A stretch of DNA of 64,000 bases from Actinomyces sp. (GCA_018375675.1 JAHACW010000004.1:1-64000), one strand, 5' to 3'; counted from the stretch's first letter, positions 51,181-59,795 are shown. Numbers and translations: made by a program. Notes: generated by a model from the letters alone, not told the origin.

Positions 51181-52245
51181 TTACCCGCCAATACGGCTCA
51201 TGGTGCGCGACGCGCGAGCAAAGGTGTCGATATTGAGCCCGTGCGCCGCCGGCTTGGCCCACATCGCGTCGGCCCACCGGGCGGCGATCTGTGCGTCGTC
51301 CCCGCCGCCGCGCAGCAGGTCGCGCAGCGAGGTCTCCTCGGTCGAAAACAGGCAGGATCGCACCATGCCGTCCGAGGTCAGGCGGGTACGGTCGCACGCG
51401 CTGCAGAAGGGGTCGGACACGGAGGCGATGACTCCGAGCCGCTTCGCGGGGTCACCGTCCACAATCCAGCGTCCCGCGGGGGAATGCGGATCCTCGCGGG
51501 GCGCGGGGGTCAGCGTGTGCCGGGTGCTCATGATGTGCAGGATCTCGTCGGCCGTCATGATGTTCTGACGATCCCACGTGTCCGGCGGGCCAATCGGCAT
51601 CTGCTCGATGACGCGCAGCTCGATGCCCCGGTCCAGGCAGTAGTCGACCAGGTCGGGCAGGTCCGCCTCGTTCATGCCGCGCAGGACGAGGGCGTTGACC
51701 TTGATGGGACTCAACCCCGCGCGGGCGGCAGCCTCGATGCCCTCCAGGACGTCGCCGAGACGGTCGCGACGGGTGATCGCCGCGAAGTGCTCGGGATCCA
51801 GAGAATCAAGCGAAATGTTGACGCGATTCAGGCCGGCGTCCTTCAAGCCCTGGGCCCGCTTGGCCAGGCCAAGCGCGTTCGTTGTGAGGGCCAGGTCGAG
51901 GGGGTTTCCCTCATCGGTGCGCATATGGGAGCACGCTTCGATGATCCCCTCGAGGCCTCGGCGCAGGAGGGGTTCCCCGCCGGTGAAGCGAACCTGGCGG
52001 ATCCCGAGCCGCTCGACGCCAACGCGCACGAGGCGCACGACCTCGTCGTCCGTCAGGGTTTCCTCGGTGGGCAGCCAGTCCAGGCCTTCGGGGGGCATGC
52101 AGTAGGAACAGCGCAGGTTGCAGCGGTCGGTGAGCGACACGCGCAGGTCACGGGCCACGCGCCCGAAGGTGTCGACGAGCCGCAGCGGCGCGTCACACGC
52201 AACCGCATCTGCCGCCTGAGAGGCGGAAACGAACTCGACTGACAT
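51181..52245 (-). CDS. moaA: GTP 3',8-cyclase (molybdopterin biosynthesis)
   Basis: 354 residues. Radical SAM enzyme for the first step from GTP to cPMP, acting with MoaC. CNLRCSYC (about 42-49) binds the SAM cluster; FTGGEPLLRR and the C-terminal CSACDRTRLTSDGMVRSC carry the second cluster. The conserved terminal Gly-Gly is present. No ribosome site: TAGGGT (52252-52257, minus strand) stands 6 nt before ATG, which suggests a leaderless message. Confidence 0.97.
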   Translation of the reverse strand: MSVEFVSASQAADAVACDAPLRLVDTFGRVARDLRVSLTDRCNLRCSYCMPPEGLDWLPTEETLTDDEVVRLVRVGVERLGIRQVRFTGGEPLLRRGLEGIIEACSHMRTDEGNPLDLALTTNALGLAKRAQGLKDAGLNRVNISLDSLDPEHFAAITRRDRLGDVLEGIEAAARAGLSPIKVNALVLRGMNEADLPDLVDYCLDRGIELRVIEQMPIGPPDTWDRQNIMTADEILHIMSTRHTLTPAPREDPHSPAGRWIVDGDPAKRLGVIASVSDPFCSACDRTRLTSDGMVRSCLFSTEETSLRDLLRGGGDDAQIAARWADAMWAKPAAHGLNIDTFARASRTMSRIGG

Positions 52246-52251
52246 GGCGCA

Positions 52252-52257
52252 ACCCTA
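52252..52257 (-). promoter_or_regulatory. -10 element of leaderless moaA
   Basis: TAGGGT-N6-ATG on the minus strand, without a Shine-Dalgarno. Confidence 0.45.
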
Positions 52258-52488
52258 CCCCGATTTGCCTGGTGTTCGCCCCTCGAAAAACCGAGCACGA
52301 ACGGCAACACGCGGCCCCTGCCTCGTCGTTGAGAGAAAGGAGACAGCGGCCAGCGCCCAATCAGCGTCGTCAAGCGAGGATTATGCCGCCACCGCCCACC
52401 CCGGCAGCGCGAAACCAGTTCATTGCACCTGTTGGTGGTGGTCGCAGCCACATTCACCCCAACACCGGCCCAACAGGCCGGGCAAATG

Positions 52489-52564
52489 GGGGGTTTGGCA
52501 GCACTAGAAGTCCCGTCACGGCGTGTCGCCGGCGTGTCACGCCCCTAATGCTGCAATTCCCCCC
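52489..52564 (+). repeat. Hairpin repeat H, copy 1
   Basis: About 76 bp starting GGGGGTTTGGCAGCACTAG and ending near TGCTGCAATTCCCC. The inner part, with TCACGGCGTGTCGCCGGCGT, is shared with copies 2 and 3. The ~700-bp gap 52246-52947 holds copies 1 and 2, three AGAACCTAG words near 52580, and no gene that I can support. Confidence 0.85.
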
Positions 52565-52683
52565 GTTGCAACCACCACTAGAACCTAGATAGAACCTAGA
52601 AAACCGCCCGAACACGCCACAACCACCCGACACTGCCCGCGCCTCACCAAGTCGCACCCACCGGCCCACCAGGCCACGCAAGT

Positions 52684-52758
52684 GGGGGTTTGGCAGCACT
52701 AGAAGTCCCGTCACGGCGTGTCGCCGGCGTGTCGCGTCCCTAATGCTGCAATTCCCCC
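52684..52758 (+). repeat. Hairpin repeat H, copy 2
   Basis: Same element as copy 1. The homology with copy 1 also extends upstream (CACCGGCCCA-CAGGCC) and that with copy 3 extends downstream for another ~60 bp (TTGCAACCATGTCC and GAGCTGCAACCGCCCAACCC). Confidence 0.85.
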
Positions 52759-52935
52759 TTGCAACCATGTCCGGGCTGCTGAAATGAGCTGCAACCGCCC
52801 AACCCGGCCCACGCCTCGTCACACCACACATGAAGGCCAGACCCATACCCGCACGTTATTGCGCCACACGAGGACACCTCAGCGATCAAAAACAATCAGA
52901 AGATTCAAAACGCAACGAACTGATAGTTATCGCAC

Positions 52936-52941
52936 TAGAAT
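52936..52941 (+). promoter_or_regulatory. -10 element of the leaderless DUF559 gene
   Basis: TAGAAT, 6 nt, then ATG 52948. No Shine-Dalgarno. Confidence 0.5.
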
Positions 52942-52947
52942 TCACTC

Positions 52948-53964
52948 ATGAGCCAAGAAGTCAGGGGCAACGACGCTCCCTTCATCCTCAACGCCGTTGA
53001 ACGTGCGATCATTCGCGTGCCGCGATCCAGCCACCACGGCCTCACAAAGATAGCGACGGCTGTGAAAATCGCGGGCAGGACATACCTTGATCTGTCTCTC
53101 TTGACAGACATAAACATGAGTCGGCTACCGGAGGTAGTGCTCGCCGCACGTCTCTACCACCTCGCGTACACGCACCACACTCTCGTTGCTACCGGACAAT
53201 GTGCGCTATGGGCGCACGGATATGGAAGCGATCCCACACTTCCACCCATCACGGTTGCCACTTCGTCCGCTATCCGCCCCATCGTCCTGCCCGAGATAGC
53301 GATCGGTACTCACACCTTTGCTCCCATGAAGGTCAAGGCCAGGCACGTACGTCACCTCCCTGCTATCAGTGACACACGCGGGCTCCTCATCGAGAACCTC
53401 GAATCTGCGCAGATTACTGCTGCCCGTACATCATCCAACCGACGTGCTGCTTTCACGCAGATGTGCATGAACGCCCACGCCTACACACACTTCGACAACT
53501 TCCACATGAAAGCGTCACGCAACAACGAGGAGTCGTGGAAGTTCTTTCTTGAGCGCGAGATGAAACAGCTGGGCAATCGGGCAAGAGGACGCTCTCAAGC
53601 TCAGTGGATCATCACTCACGCAGATGCCGGATGCGCCTCCCCCGGAGAAGCGCGCGTACTGTACGAGCTGTGCGCCGCAGGCCTGACAGGCATGCGCACA
53701 CAGGTCGAGGTGCACACGCGGGGTCGTCGCTATTTCATCGATTGCGCTTTCACGGCCGAAAAAGTCGGCATCGAGTTCGACGGACGAGCCAAATACGGGG
53801 ACGACGCCCGCAGCATCCACGCGTCACTTTCCCGCGAGCGCGAGCGCCAACGCCACCTCGAGGCCGAGGGGTGGCACATCATACGCGTCGGCTGGCACGA
53901 CCTCGATCATCCGGACGAGCTCGTTGCACAGGTCCGCGCCGCACTCGCCGCGCGCCTGGGATGA
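52948..53964 (+). CDS. DUF559 (Vsr-like PD-(D/E)xK) domain protein
   Basis: 338 residues. The C-terminal ~110 residues show the Vsr-like nuclease fold of DUF559: SPGEARVLYEL (catalytic Glu), YFIDCAFTAEKVGIEFDGRAKYG (Asp, then ExD), and RERQRHLEAEGWHIIRVGWHDL. The N-terminal ~200 residues resemble the AbiEi/transcription-regulator-like part often joined to it in actinobacteria (TGQCALWAHGYG). The role is not established; DNA repair, defence or selfish-element functions are all open. The gene is less GC-rich than its neighbours and is bracketed by direct copies of hairpin repeat H, which suggests an exchangeable cassette. Confidence 0.8.
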   Translation: MSQEVRGNDAPFILNAVERAIIRVPRSSHHGLTKIATAVKIAGRTYLDLSLLTDINMSRLPEVVLAARLYHLAYTHHTLVATGQCALWAHGYGSDPTLPPITVATSSAIRPIVLPEIAIGTHTFAPMKVKARHVRHLPAISDTRGLLIENLESAQITAARTSSNRRAAFTQMCMNAHAYTHFDNFHMKASRNNEESWKFFLEREMKQLGNRARGRSQAQWIITHADAGCASPGEARVLYELCAAGLTGMRTQVEVHTRGRRYFIDCAFTAEKVGIEFDGRAKYGDDARSIHASLSRERERQRHLEAEGWHIIRVGWHDLDHPDELVAQVRAALAARLG

Positions 53965-54038
53965 GACTACGACACCCGGCGAACGCAGTCAGTGGCTGCA
54001 TCCTCTCCGCCAGCGAGGGCTCACACAGGCAACCAAAC

Positions 54039-54114
54039 GGGGGTTTGGCAGCACTAGAAGTCCCGTCACGGCGTGTCGCCGGCGTGTCGCGTCCCTAATG
54101 CTGCCAAACCCCCC
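54039..54114 (+). repeat. Hairpin repeat H, copy 3
   Basis: The best-formed copy: GGGGGTTTGGCAGCA at the left end pairs perfectly with TGCTGCCAAACCCCC at the right end (15 bp). Same orientation as copies 1 and 2, on the other side of the DUF559 gene. The 327-bp gap 53965-54291 contains nothing else that I can name. Confidence 0.88.
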
Positions 54115-54279
54115 TTGCAACCATGTCCAGGCCGCTGAAACGAGCTGCAACCGCCCAACCCGGCCCACTCCTCGTCCCGAGGGCGCGAGGCAGACGGCCA
54201 CTCCCAGCCGCCCGACCAGCAACCCCACAACACCCTGAGCGAACATGCCCCCACACGCCTCGCCCACCGCACCTGGCCC

Positions 54280-54285
54280 TACACT
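54280..54285 (+). promoter_or_regulatory. -10 element of leaderless moeA
   Basis: TACACT, 6 nt, then ATG 54292; no Shine-Dalgarno. Same hexamer and spacing as at gluQ. Confidence 0.5.
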
Positions 54286-54291
54286 GGTGAC

Positions 54292-55569
54292 ATGCACGAT
54301 CCCGCCCTGTCTACCGCGCAGCATCGCGAGCTGATCGAGGCGCTGGCGCTCAGCCACGTCCTCCCCCACGACACGCTTCCCGTCGAGGAATGCTTGGGTC
54401 GCCGCCTGGCGGTTGATGTCTTGTCTCTGATTCCCCTGCCGCCGTTTACGAACTCCGCGATGGATGGGTTTGCAGTGCGCCGCGATGACCTGGAGGGCGA
54501 GGGCCCCTGGACTCTGCCCGTCGCGGGCGACATTCCGGCGGGCGACACCCGCGAGAACCGCCTCGAGCGGGGGCAGGCCTGGCGCATCATGACGGGCGCG
54601 CCGATCCCCGAGGGCGCCGACACTGTCGTGAAAGTCGAGGACACGGACCATGCGGCGGGTATCGCTCAGGCGCCCGACACCGTCGAGATCCGTGTCGCCC
54701 CGAAGCGGGGGACGAATGTGCGCGTGGCGGGCGAGGCCCTAGAGGCAGGTTCCCCGGTCCTGGAGGCCGGCCGAATCCTGGACGGGACGGCCCTGTCGGC
54801 CGCTGCCTCGGTCGGGCACGGCACCCTCACGGTCCTGCCCCGCCCGCGCGTCATCGTCGTGTCGACGGGCACGGAGCTCAAGCGCGCCGGAGAGGCCCTT
54901 GAGCGCGGACAGATTCCCGATTCGAACGGCATCCTGCTGCGCGGCCTCGTCGAGGAGGCCGGCGGGCAGGTCGTCGCGCACCTGCGCACGGGGGACACCC
55001 CGACCGAGCTGCGCCGAGCCCTCGATGAGGCCCCGGAGGCCGACCTGGTCCTCACAGCCGGCGGCATTTCGGCGGGAGCCTTCGAGGTCGTGCGCCTGAC
55101 GCTTGGCACGGACGCGGGCTTCCACCACGTCGCCCAGCAGCCGGGCGGCCCGCAGGGCGTCGGCTCGACGCAGGTGGGCGCGGGCGGCCGCGAGACGCCG
55201 GTCATCTGCCTGCCCGGCAACCCGGTCTCGGTCTTTACGACGTTCCACATGTACGTCGCGGGCGCGCTGGCGGTCATGTCCGGCCTCGTCGCCCCCGAGC
55301 ACGGCGGAACGGTCCCCAGCGGCGTCATCGCCCGCGCACGCGTGGGCTGGGACTGCCCGTCCGGAAAGACGCAGTTCATCCCGCTTCGTTTCGTCCCCGG
55401 AGAGGCGGACGAGGCCGGGGCCCGCTGGGTGGAGCCGGTGCACCCCCTGGGGTCGAAGTCGCACCTGGTGGCCTCGCTCGCGAACGCGGAGGCAATCGGC
55501 GTGGTCGCGCCGGACGTCGAGGCGGTCGAGGCCGGCCAGGAGCTGGCGGTCGTCCCACTCGTGGGCTGA
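54292..55569 (+). CDS. moeA: Molybdopterin molybdenumtransferase
   Basis: 425 residues. Inserts molybdate into adenylylated molybdopterin. Typical marks: LPPFTNSAMDGFAVR, the GDIPAG and RIMTGAPIPEGADTVV motifs, PRVIVVSTGTEL, QIPDSNGILL, TAGGISAG and LPGNPVSV; the C-terminal domain IV is present. One of two or more moeA-type genes usual in actinobacteria. The moaC gene follows after 32 bp. Confidence 0.95.
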   Translation: MHDPALSTAQHRELIEALALSHVLPHDTLPVEECLGRRLAVDVLSLIPLPPFTNSAMDGFAVRRDDLEGEGPWTLPVAGDIPAGDTRENRLERGQAWRIMTGAPIPEGADTVVKVEDTDHAAGIAQAPDTVEIRVAPKRGTNVRVAGEALEAGSPVLEAGRILDGTALSAAASVGHGTLTVLPRPRVIVVSTGTELKRAGEALERGQIPDSNGILLRGLVEEAGGQVVAHLRTGDTPTELRRALDEAPEADLVLTAGGISAGAFEVVRLTLGTDAGFHHVAQQPGGPQGVGSTQVGAGGRETPVICLPGNPVSVFTTFHMYVAGALAVMSGLVAPEHGGTVPSGVIARARVGWDCPSGKTQFIPLRFVPGEADEAGARWVEPVHPLGSKSHLVASLANAEAIGVVAPDVEAVEAGQELAVVPLVG

Positions 55570-55601
55570 CCCCACTAGTGAGAATTAACGAGAGGAAAAC
55601 A

Positions 55602-56084
55602 GTGAAATTTACACATTTGAACGAGGACGGCGCCGCCTACATGGTGGACGTGACCGCGAAGAATCCGACGGTACGCCAGGCAAGCGCCGTGTGCCGCGTG
55701 GATTGCTCACCCGAGGTCATGCAGGCCCTGCGTAACGGCACCGTCCCGAAGGGCGACGTCCTGGCGGTGGCGCGCGTGGCCGGCATTTCGGCGGCGAAGC
55801 GCGTTCCCGAGCTGCTGCCCCTCGCGCATACGATCGGCGTGCACGGCTGCGCGGTGGACCTGAGCCTGGAGGACGATCACGTGGCGATCCGTGCGACCGT
55901 GCGCACGGCCGACCGCACGGGCGTGGAGATGGAAGCGCTGACTTCGGTGACGGTCGCGGCTCTCGCGATCGTCGACATGGTCAAGGGCGTGGACCGCTCC
56001 GCCCGCATCCGCGAGGCAAAGATCGTGGCGAAGTCGGGCGGCCGCAGCGGCGACTGGGTGCGCCCGGAGGATCCGCAGGACTGA
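55602..56084 (+). CDS. moaC: Cyclic pyranopterin monophosphate synthase
   Basis: 160 residues. Completes cPMP formation after MoaA. MVDVTAKNPTVRQASA at the start, the KGDVLAVARVAGISAAKR helix, PLAHTI, and the catalytic-region MEALTSVTVAALAIVDMVKGVDR are all family-typical. GTG 55602 has GAGAGG 6 nt upstream; the in-frame ATG at 55578 has no site and would add eight unconserved residues. Confidence 0.96.
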   Translation: MKFTHLNEDGAAYMVDVTAKNPTVRQASAVCRVDCSPEVMQALRNGTVPKGDVLAVARVAGISAAKRVPELLPLAHTIGVHGCAVDLSLEDDHVAIRATVRTADRTGVEMEALTSVTVAALAIVDMVKGVDRSARIREAKIVAKSGGRSGDWVRPEDPQD

Positions 56085-56111
56085 GGCGCCCGCCTACGAA
56101 CAGACGAAGAG

Positions 56112-56144
56112 GCCGCCCGCAGCACATCTGCCGGGCGGCTTTTT
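56112..56144 (+). terminator. Terminator after moaC
   Basis: GCCGCCCG/CGGGCGGC stem (56112-56119 with 56132-56139), followed by five T. Confidence 0.88.
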
Positions 56145-56162
56145 CGTTGCCATCTTCGGGTT

Positions 56163-56654
56163 TTATGCGCGCGGGTGGTCGCCGCCCGCGAGCTGGTCGA
56201 TGATGTGGGCGACGAGGGGGCCGACAACGGCCACTGTATCGGTGACGCCACCGCGCGAGCCGGGCGCGTTGACGACGAGGGCTCCCTCGGGGGATCGCGC
56301 GGTCACGCCGACGAGGCCTCGCGACAGGGCGGCGGACGCGACCTTTTCCTCGCCGCGGCGGCGGATCGCGTCGGCGAGACCGTCGATGCGGGTGACGAGG
56401 AGAGGCTCGGTGGCCTCGGGGGTGACGTCGCGGGGCGCGAGACCGGTCCCGCCGGTCGTGAACACGAAGCGGGCGCCGTCCTCCACGGCCGTGGTAATCG
56501 CAGCGCGAATGGCGTCGACCTCGTCTGGAACGATCACGACCGAAGCGTCGACGCCGTGATCGGCGAGGAGACGCGCAGCGAGAGGACCGGAGAGGTCCTC
56601 GGCGAGGCCGGCGGAGCAGCGGTCCGAGACCGTGATGACGCGCGCGGGGATCAT
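56163..56654 (-). CDS. mog: Molybdopterin adenylyltransferase, MogA/MoaB family
   Basis: 163 residues. Activates molybdopterin with ATP for MoeA. The active-site loop is canonical here (FTTGGTGLAPRDVTPEA), as are ITVSDRCSAG and the C-terminal NAPGSRGGVTDTVAVVGPL. ATG 56654 lies 1 bp after the tadA stop, so it is probably co-translated. The same frame is open far upstream, but that text is the antisense shadow of the tadA tail. Confidence 0.93.
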   Translation of the reverse strand: MIPARVITVSDRCSAGLAEDLSGPLAARLLADHGVDASVVIVPDEVDAIRAAITTAVEDGARFVFTTGGTGLAPRDVTPEATEPLLVTRIDGLADAIRRRGEEKVASAALSRGLVGVTARSPEGALVVNAPGSRGGVTDTVAVVGPLVAHIIDQLAGGDHPRA

Positions 56655-56655
56655 G

Positions 56656-58017
56656 TCAGTGACGAGCGTTGCCGCGGCGGCGGGCGGAGCGGCGCACGCG
56701 AATCCCGGAGGTGATGGGGTCAACGTCGTTGAACTGGCGCGGGGACAGCTCGTAGTCGACGCGGCGCGCGGGCTCGGGTTCGAAGGCCTGCGGGAGGGGT
56801 CGCTGCGGGCGCGCGCTCTGGCGCGACGTGGCGCGCTGCGGGAACGCGGGCGGCGCGGGGATCGGCGCGGGCGGCTCCTCGACGGGGGCGGGTGCGGCCT
56901 GCACGACGGGGGCCGGCGGCTCCGTGGGTGCGGGTGCGACGACGGGTTCAACAGCACGAGGCCGGGGCGCGCTATCGCGCAGCGGCTGAGCCACGGGACG
57001 GCCAGGCTGAGCGGGCGTATAGAGGCCTTCGGGCACGGACGCGGAGGGCTGCACGTGGACGGGGCGAATCTGGGGGACGGAGCGCGTGATGGGTCCGTGC
57101 GTCGTGCTCGGCGAAACTGCCGGCAGGACGGGGGCCTCGCTGCGGTAGGGCGGCTGCGAGACCGGGGCTGCCGCGGAGGCACCGGGGTCGATCGACTCAC
57201 CCACGGGGATGTCGGCGGGGTCGTCGGCATTGCCGGAGACACGCTCGGAGAAGGGGCGTCCTGCTCGACGAGGCAGGGGCGAAGCCTCGGTGCCGCGGTG
57301 ACTGACCCGCCCGGGCGCGGGAGGAACGGGGAAGGCTCCAGAGCGGGGGTTTTCGTCGGAAGGAGCGGGAGCGGCCGGAGCCTCGGGGGCCTCCGGGGTG
57401 ACGAGCTGCGCGGGAATACCCTCATCGTGGGGGGCTTCCTCGCGGGGGGCTTCCTCGCGGACCTGCTCGGAGGCCTCGTCCTCCTCGTAGGGGACGACGA
57501 TGGGCGCGACCATGTCGCCGGGCTCGTGAACGGGAGCCTGGACGACGGGCATCTCGTCGGGCGTGCGGCAGCCGAGGAAGAAGGATCGCAGCTGCATGGC
57601 AGCCTCTTGGGCGAGGACGCCGCCGATGACCTCGGTCGGGTGAGGCATGCGGGCGTCGCGCAGGACGTCGCGCAGGGATCCGGCGGCACCGGCCTTGGGG
57701 TCCCAGGCGCCGAAGACGACGCGATCAATACGGGAGGCAAGAATCGCGCCTGCACACATCGTGCAGGGCTCGAGGGTGACGATGAGCGTGCAGCCCGTCA
57801 GGCGCCAGGTACCCCTGGTGCGGCCGGCCTCACGCAGGGCGACGATTTCAGCGTGACCTGAGGGGTCGTGGTTGGCCTCCCGACAGTTCCACCCGCGTCC
57901 AATGATGCGGCCATCCTCGTCGACGACGACGGCTCCGACGGGAACGTCTCCCGTTTCGCGGGCGCGGTTGGCCAGGAAGAGGGCCTTGCCCATTGCTTCG
58001 CGGTACTGCTCATTCAC
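56656..58017 (-). CDS. tadA: tRNA adenosine deaminase with a long disordered tail
   Basis: 453 residues. Residues ~1-155 are a complete tRNA(Arg) A34 deaminase: zinc site GHAEIVAL and EPCTMCAGA, then GAAGSLRDVLRD. The next ~290 residues are Pro/Ala/Glu-rich, without predicted fold, closing with a basic patch (GIRVRRSARRRGNARH). Normal TadA is 150-170 residues. AGGAGG (58024-58029) is spaced 6 nt from GTG 58017, which I take as the start; the GTG at 58023 is too close. The downstream mog gene is coupled to it. What the tail does is unknown; RNA or partner binding through the basic end is possible. Confidence 0.88.
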   Translation of the reverse strand: MNEQYREAMGKALFLANRARETGDVPVGAVVVDEDGRIIGRGWNCREANHDPSGHAEIVALREAGRTRGTWRLTGCTLIVTLEPCTMCAGAILASRIDRVVFGAWDPKAGAAGSLRDVLRDARMPHPTEVIGGVLAQEAAMQLRSFFLGCRTPDEMPVVQAPVHEPGDMVAPIVVPYEEDEASEQVREEAPREEAPHDEGIPAQLVTPEAPEAPAAPAPSDENPRSGAFPVPPAPGRVSHRGTEASPLPRRAGRPFSERVSGNADDPADIPVGESIDPGASAAAPVSQPPYRSEAPVLPAVSPSTTHGPITRSVPQIRPVHVQPSASVPEGLYTPAQPGRPVAQPLRDSAPRPRAVEPVVAPAPTEPPAPVVQAAPAPVEEPPAPIPAPPAFPQRATSRQSARPQRPLPQAFEPEPARRVDYELSPRQFNDVDPITSGIRVRRSARRRGNARH

Positions 58018-58218
58018 GGTCACCCTCCTAGCTTACCGGCCAAATCACAGTTGGGGTAGTTGGAGTCCACAGTGACTCATGATGCTCATGTGGCGAATGA
58101 GTTTGACACAACCTCCAACACGCAACCATTCCAGATCGCCGACCAACGCGACGCCAGCACACGGGAGACTCCAGCTTCACGTTCGACACACTGGATGCGC
58201 GCCAGCGGACGAACAAGG

Positions 58219-58224
58219 TAGCCT
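58219..58224 (+). promoter_or_regulatory. -10 element of leaderless upp
   Basis: TAGCCT, 6 nt, then ATG 58231. A TATAAC also overlaps. No Shine-Dalgarno is present. Confidence 0.4.
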
Positions 58225-58230
58225 ATAACC

Positions 58231-58869
58231 ATGCGTCTCCACGTTGCTCATCACCCCCTGATCACCCATAAGCTCACCGTCCTGCGGGATCGCGAAACGC
58301 CGTCGGCGACGTTCCGCCAGCTCGTGGACGAACTGGTCACTCTGCTCGCCTACGAGGCGACGCGCGAAGTGGCCGTCACCGAGACCCCCATCCAGACCCC
58401 GGTCGCCCCCACCGTCGGCCTGAAGCTCTCCGAGCCTCGCCCGATCGTGGTCCCCGTCCTGCGCGCGGGCCTGGGCATGCTCGAAGGCATGACCCGCATG
58501 CTGCCCACGGCCGAGGTTGGCTTCCTGGGCATGCGTCGCGACGACGACACCCTGGAAATCGAGACCTACGCGAACCGCCTGCCGGACGACCTGTCGGGCC
58601 GCCAGTGCTTCGTGCTGGACCCGATGCTGGCCACCGGCCACACCATGGTCGCCGCCACCAACTACCTCTTCGAGCGCGGCGCAAAGGACGTCACCTGCGT
58701 GTGCATCCTGGCCGCTCCGGAGGGCATCAAGACCCTTGAGGACGCGATCGGCGAGCGCGCCGACGTGAACGTCGTCGTCGCCGCCGTCGACGATCACCTC
58801 AACGAGAAGTCTTACATCGTGCCCGGCCTGGGCGACGCGGGCGACCGCCTGTACGGCATCGTCGACTGA
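58231..58869 (+). CDS. upp: Uracil phosphoribosyltransferase
   Basis: 212 residues. Makes UMP from uracil and PRPP in pyrimidine salvage. The N-terminal [38 protein letters not shown], the PRPP motif [16 protein letters not shown] and the C-terminal [12 protein letters not shown] are all diagnostic. A very strong terminator follows. Confidence 0.97.
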   Translation: MRLHVAHHPLITHKLTVLRDRETPSATFRQLVDELVTLLAYEATREVAVTETPIQTPVAPTVGLKLSEPRPIVVPVLRAGLGMLEGMTRMLPTAEVGFLGMRRDDDTLEIETYANRLPDDLSGRQCFVLDPMLATGHTMVAATNYLFERGAKDVTCVCILAAPEGIKTLEDAIGERADVNVVVAAVDDHLNEKSYIVPGLGDAGDRLYGIVD

Positions 58870-58928
58870 CGAGGCACGCACTCCTCGGGCATCGCAGCGC
58901 CGGGGGATGCGACGCAGTTAACGCCACA

Positions 58929-58970
58929 CGAGGGGTGGGCGCGGGATGAAAGTCCCGCGCCCACCCCTCG
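58929..58970 (+). terminator. Terminator after upp
   Basis: A perfect 18-bp stem (58929-58946 with 58953-58970) with a 6-nt loop, then CATTTACC. Confidence 0.82.
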
Positions 58971-59110
58971 CATTTACCCACCAACAAAGGCGCAAATTAA
59001 CCAACTTGGCTATTTTTAGCCCATTTTCCCTGATGACACCCTCGTGTGACCTTGAGCGCTAAGCACCCCAAGGCCTCGAAAATGCCCAACGCACGTTTCA
59101 TGCTTGTCAC

Positions 59111-59665
59111 ATGGCACTGATTCAGACCAATCCCAAGCGCCGCCGCTACGGCGTCGCAGCAATCGCAGGTGTTCTCGGCGGCATAGTCTCCGCCATCGTG
59201 AAGTTCGGTTGGGAGGTGCCGCTGCCTCCGCGTACCCCCGAGCGCAACGCGACCAACCCGCCCCAGGAGCTGCTCCAGCAGCTGGGCATCCCGGAGAGCG
59301 TCACCCACCTGTCCTACACCTTCAACGGTAACGAAGGACTCCCCTGGGTCTCCTTCATCGTCCACTTCGCCTTCTCGATCGGCTTCGCTGTCCTGTACTG
59401 CGTGCTGGCCGAACGATTCCCGCAGATCAAGCTCTGGCAGGGTGCGGCCTTCGGTATCTTCGTCTACGTGGCCTTCCACGTCGTCCTCATGCCGCTGATG
59501 GGCACCGTCCCGGCACCCTGGAACCAGCCCTTCGCGGAGCACTTCTCCGAGTTCTTCGGCCACATCATCTGGCTCTGGGCCATCGAAGTCTTCCGACGCG
59601 ACATGCGTAACCGCATCACGCACGAGCCGGACGCCGAGTTCCCGCTCGAGTCTCGCACCAACTGA
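59111..59665 (+). CDS. YagU family (DUF1440) membrane protein
   Basis: 184 residues. Inner-membrane protein with three to four spans (YGVAAIAGVLGGIVSAIVKFGWE, PWVSFIVHFAFSIGFAVLYCVLA, WQGAAFGIFVYVAFHVVLMPLMG, HFSEFFGHIIWLWAIEVFRR). The order and the EVPLPPR-NPP text match the DUF1440/YagU family, linked in E. coli to acid resistance. No ribosome site; CATGCT stands 6 nt before ATG. Confidence 0.87.
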   Translation: MALIQTNPKRRRYGVAAIAGVLGGIVSAIVKFGWEVPLPPRTPERNATNPPQELLQQLGIPESVTHLSYTFNGNEGLPWVSFIVHFAFSIGFAVLYCVLAERFPQIKLWQGAAFGIFVYVAFHVVLMPLMGTVPAPWNQPFAEHFSEFFGHIIWLWAIEVFRRDMRNRITHEPDAEFPLESRTN

Positions 59666-59686
59666 TACATCCGCTTGCGCGGACAG

Positions 59687-59728
59687 ACGGGTGGGCCCCG
59701 GAACCGTATGGTTCCGGGGCCCACCCGT
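59687..59728. terminator. Two-way terminator between yagU-like gene and metQ
   Basis: A perfect 19-bp stem (59687-59705 with 59710-59728) lies between converging genes. Confidence 0.82.
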
Positions 59729-59795
59729 TATCACTGCGAGCCTTTCGGCCCTGCAATCCGTCAGCCTCGGCGCCAGCGCACCCCGGCCTCGTGCA

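Noticed and set aside
56163-57755. A 530-residue protein containing mog at its C-terminus
   Set aside because: Only the last 163 codons match a family. The upstream part is the tadA tail read in another frame (Ser/Arg/Pro-rich shadow), and the mog ATG sits 1 bp after the tadA stop.
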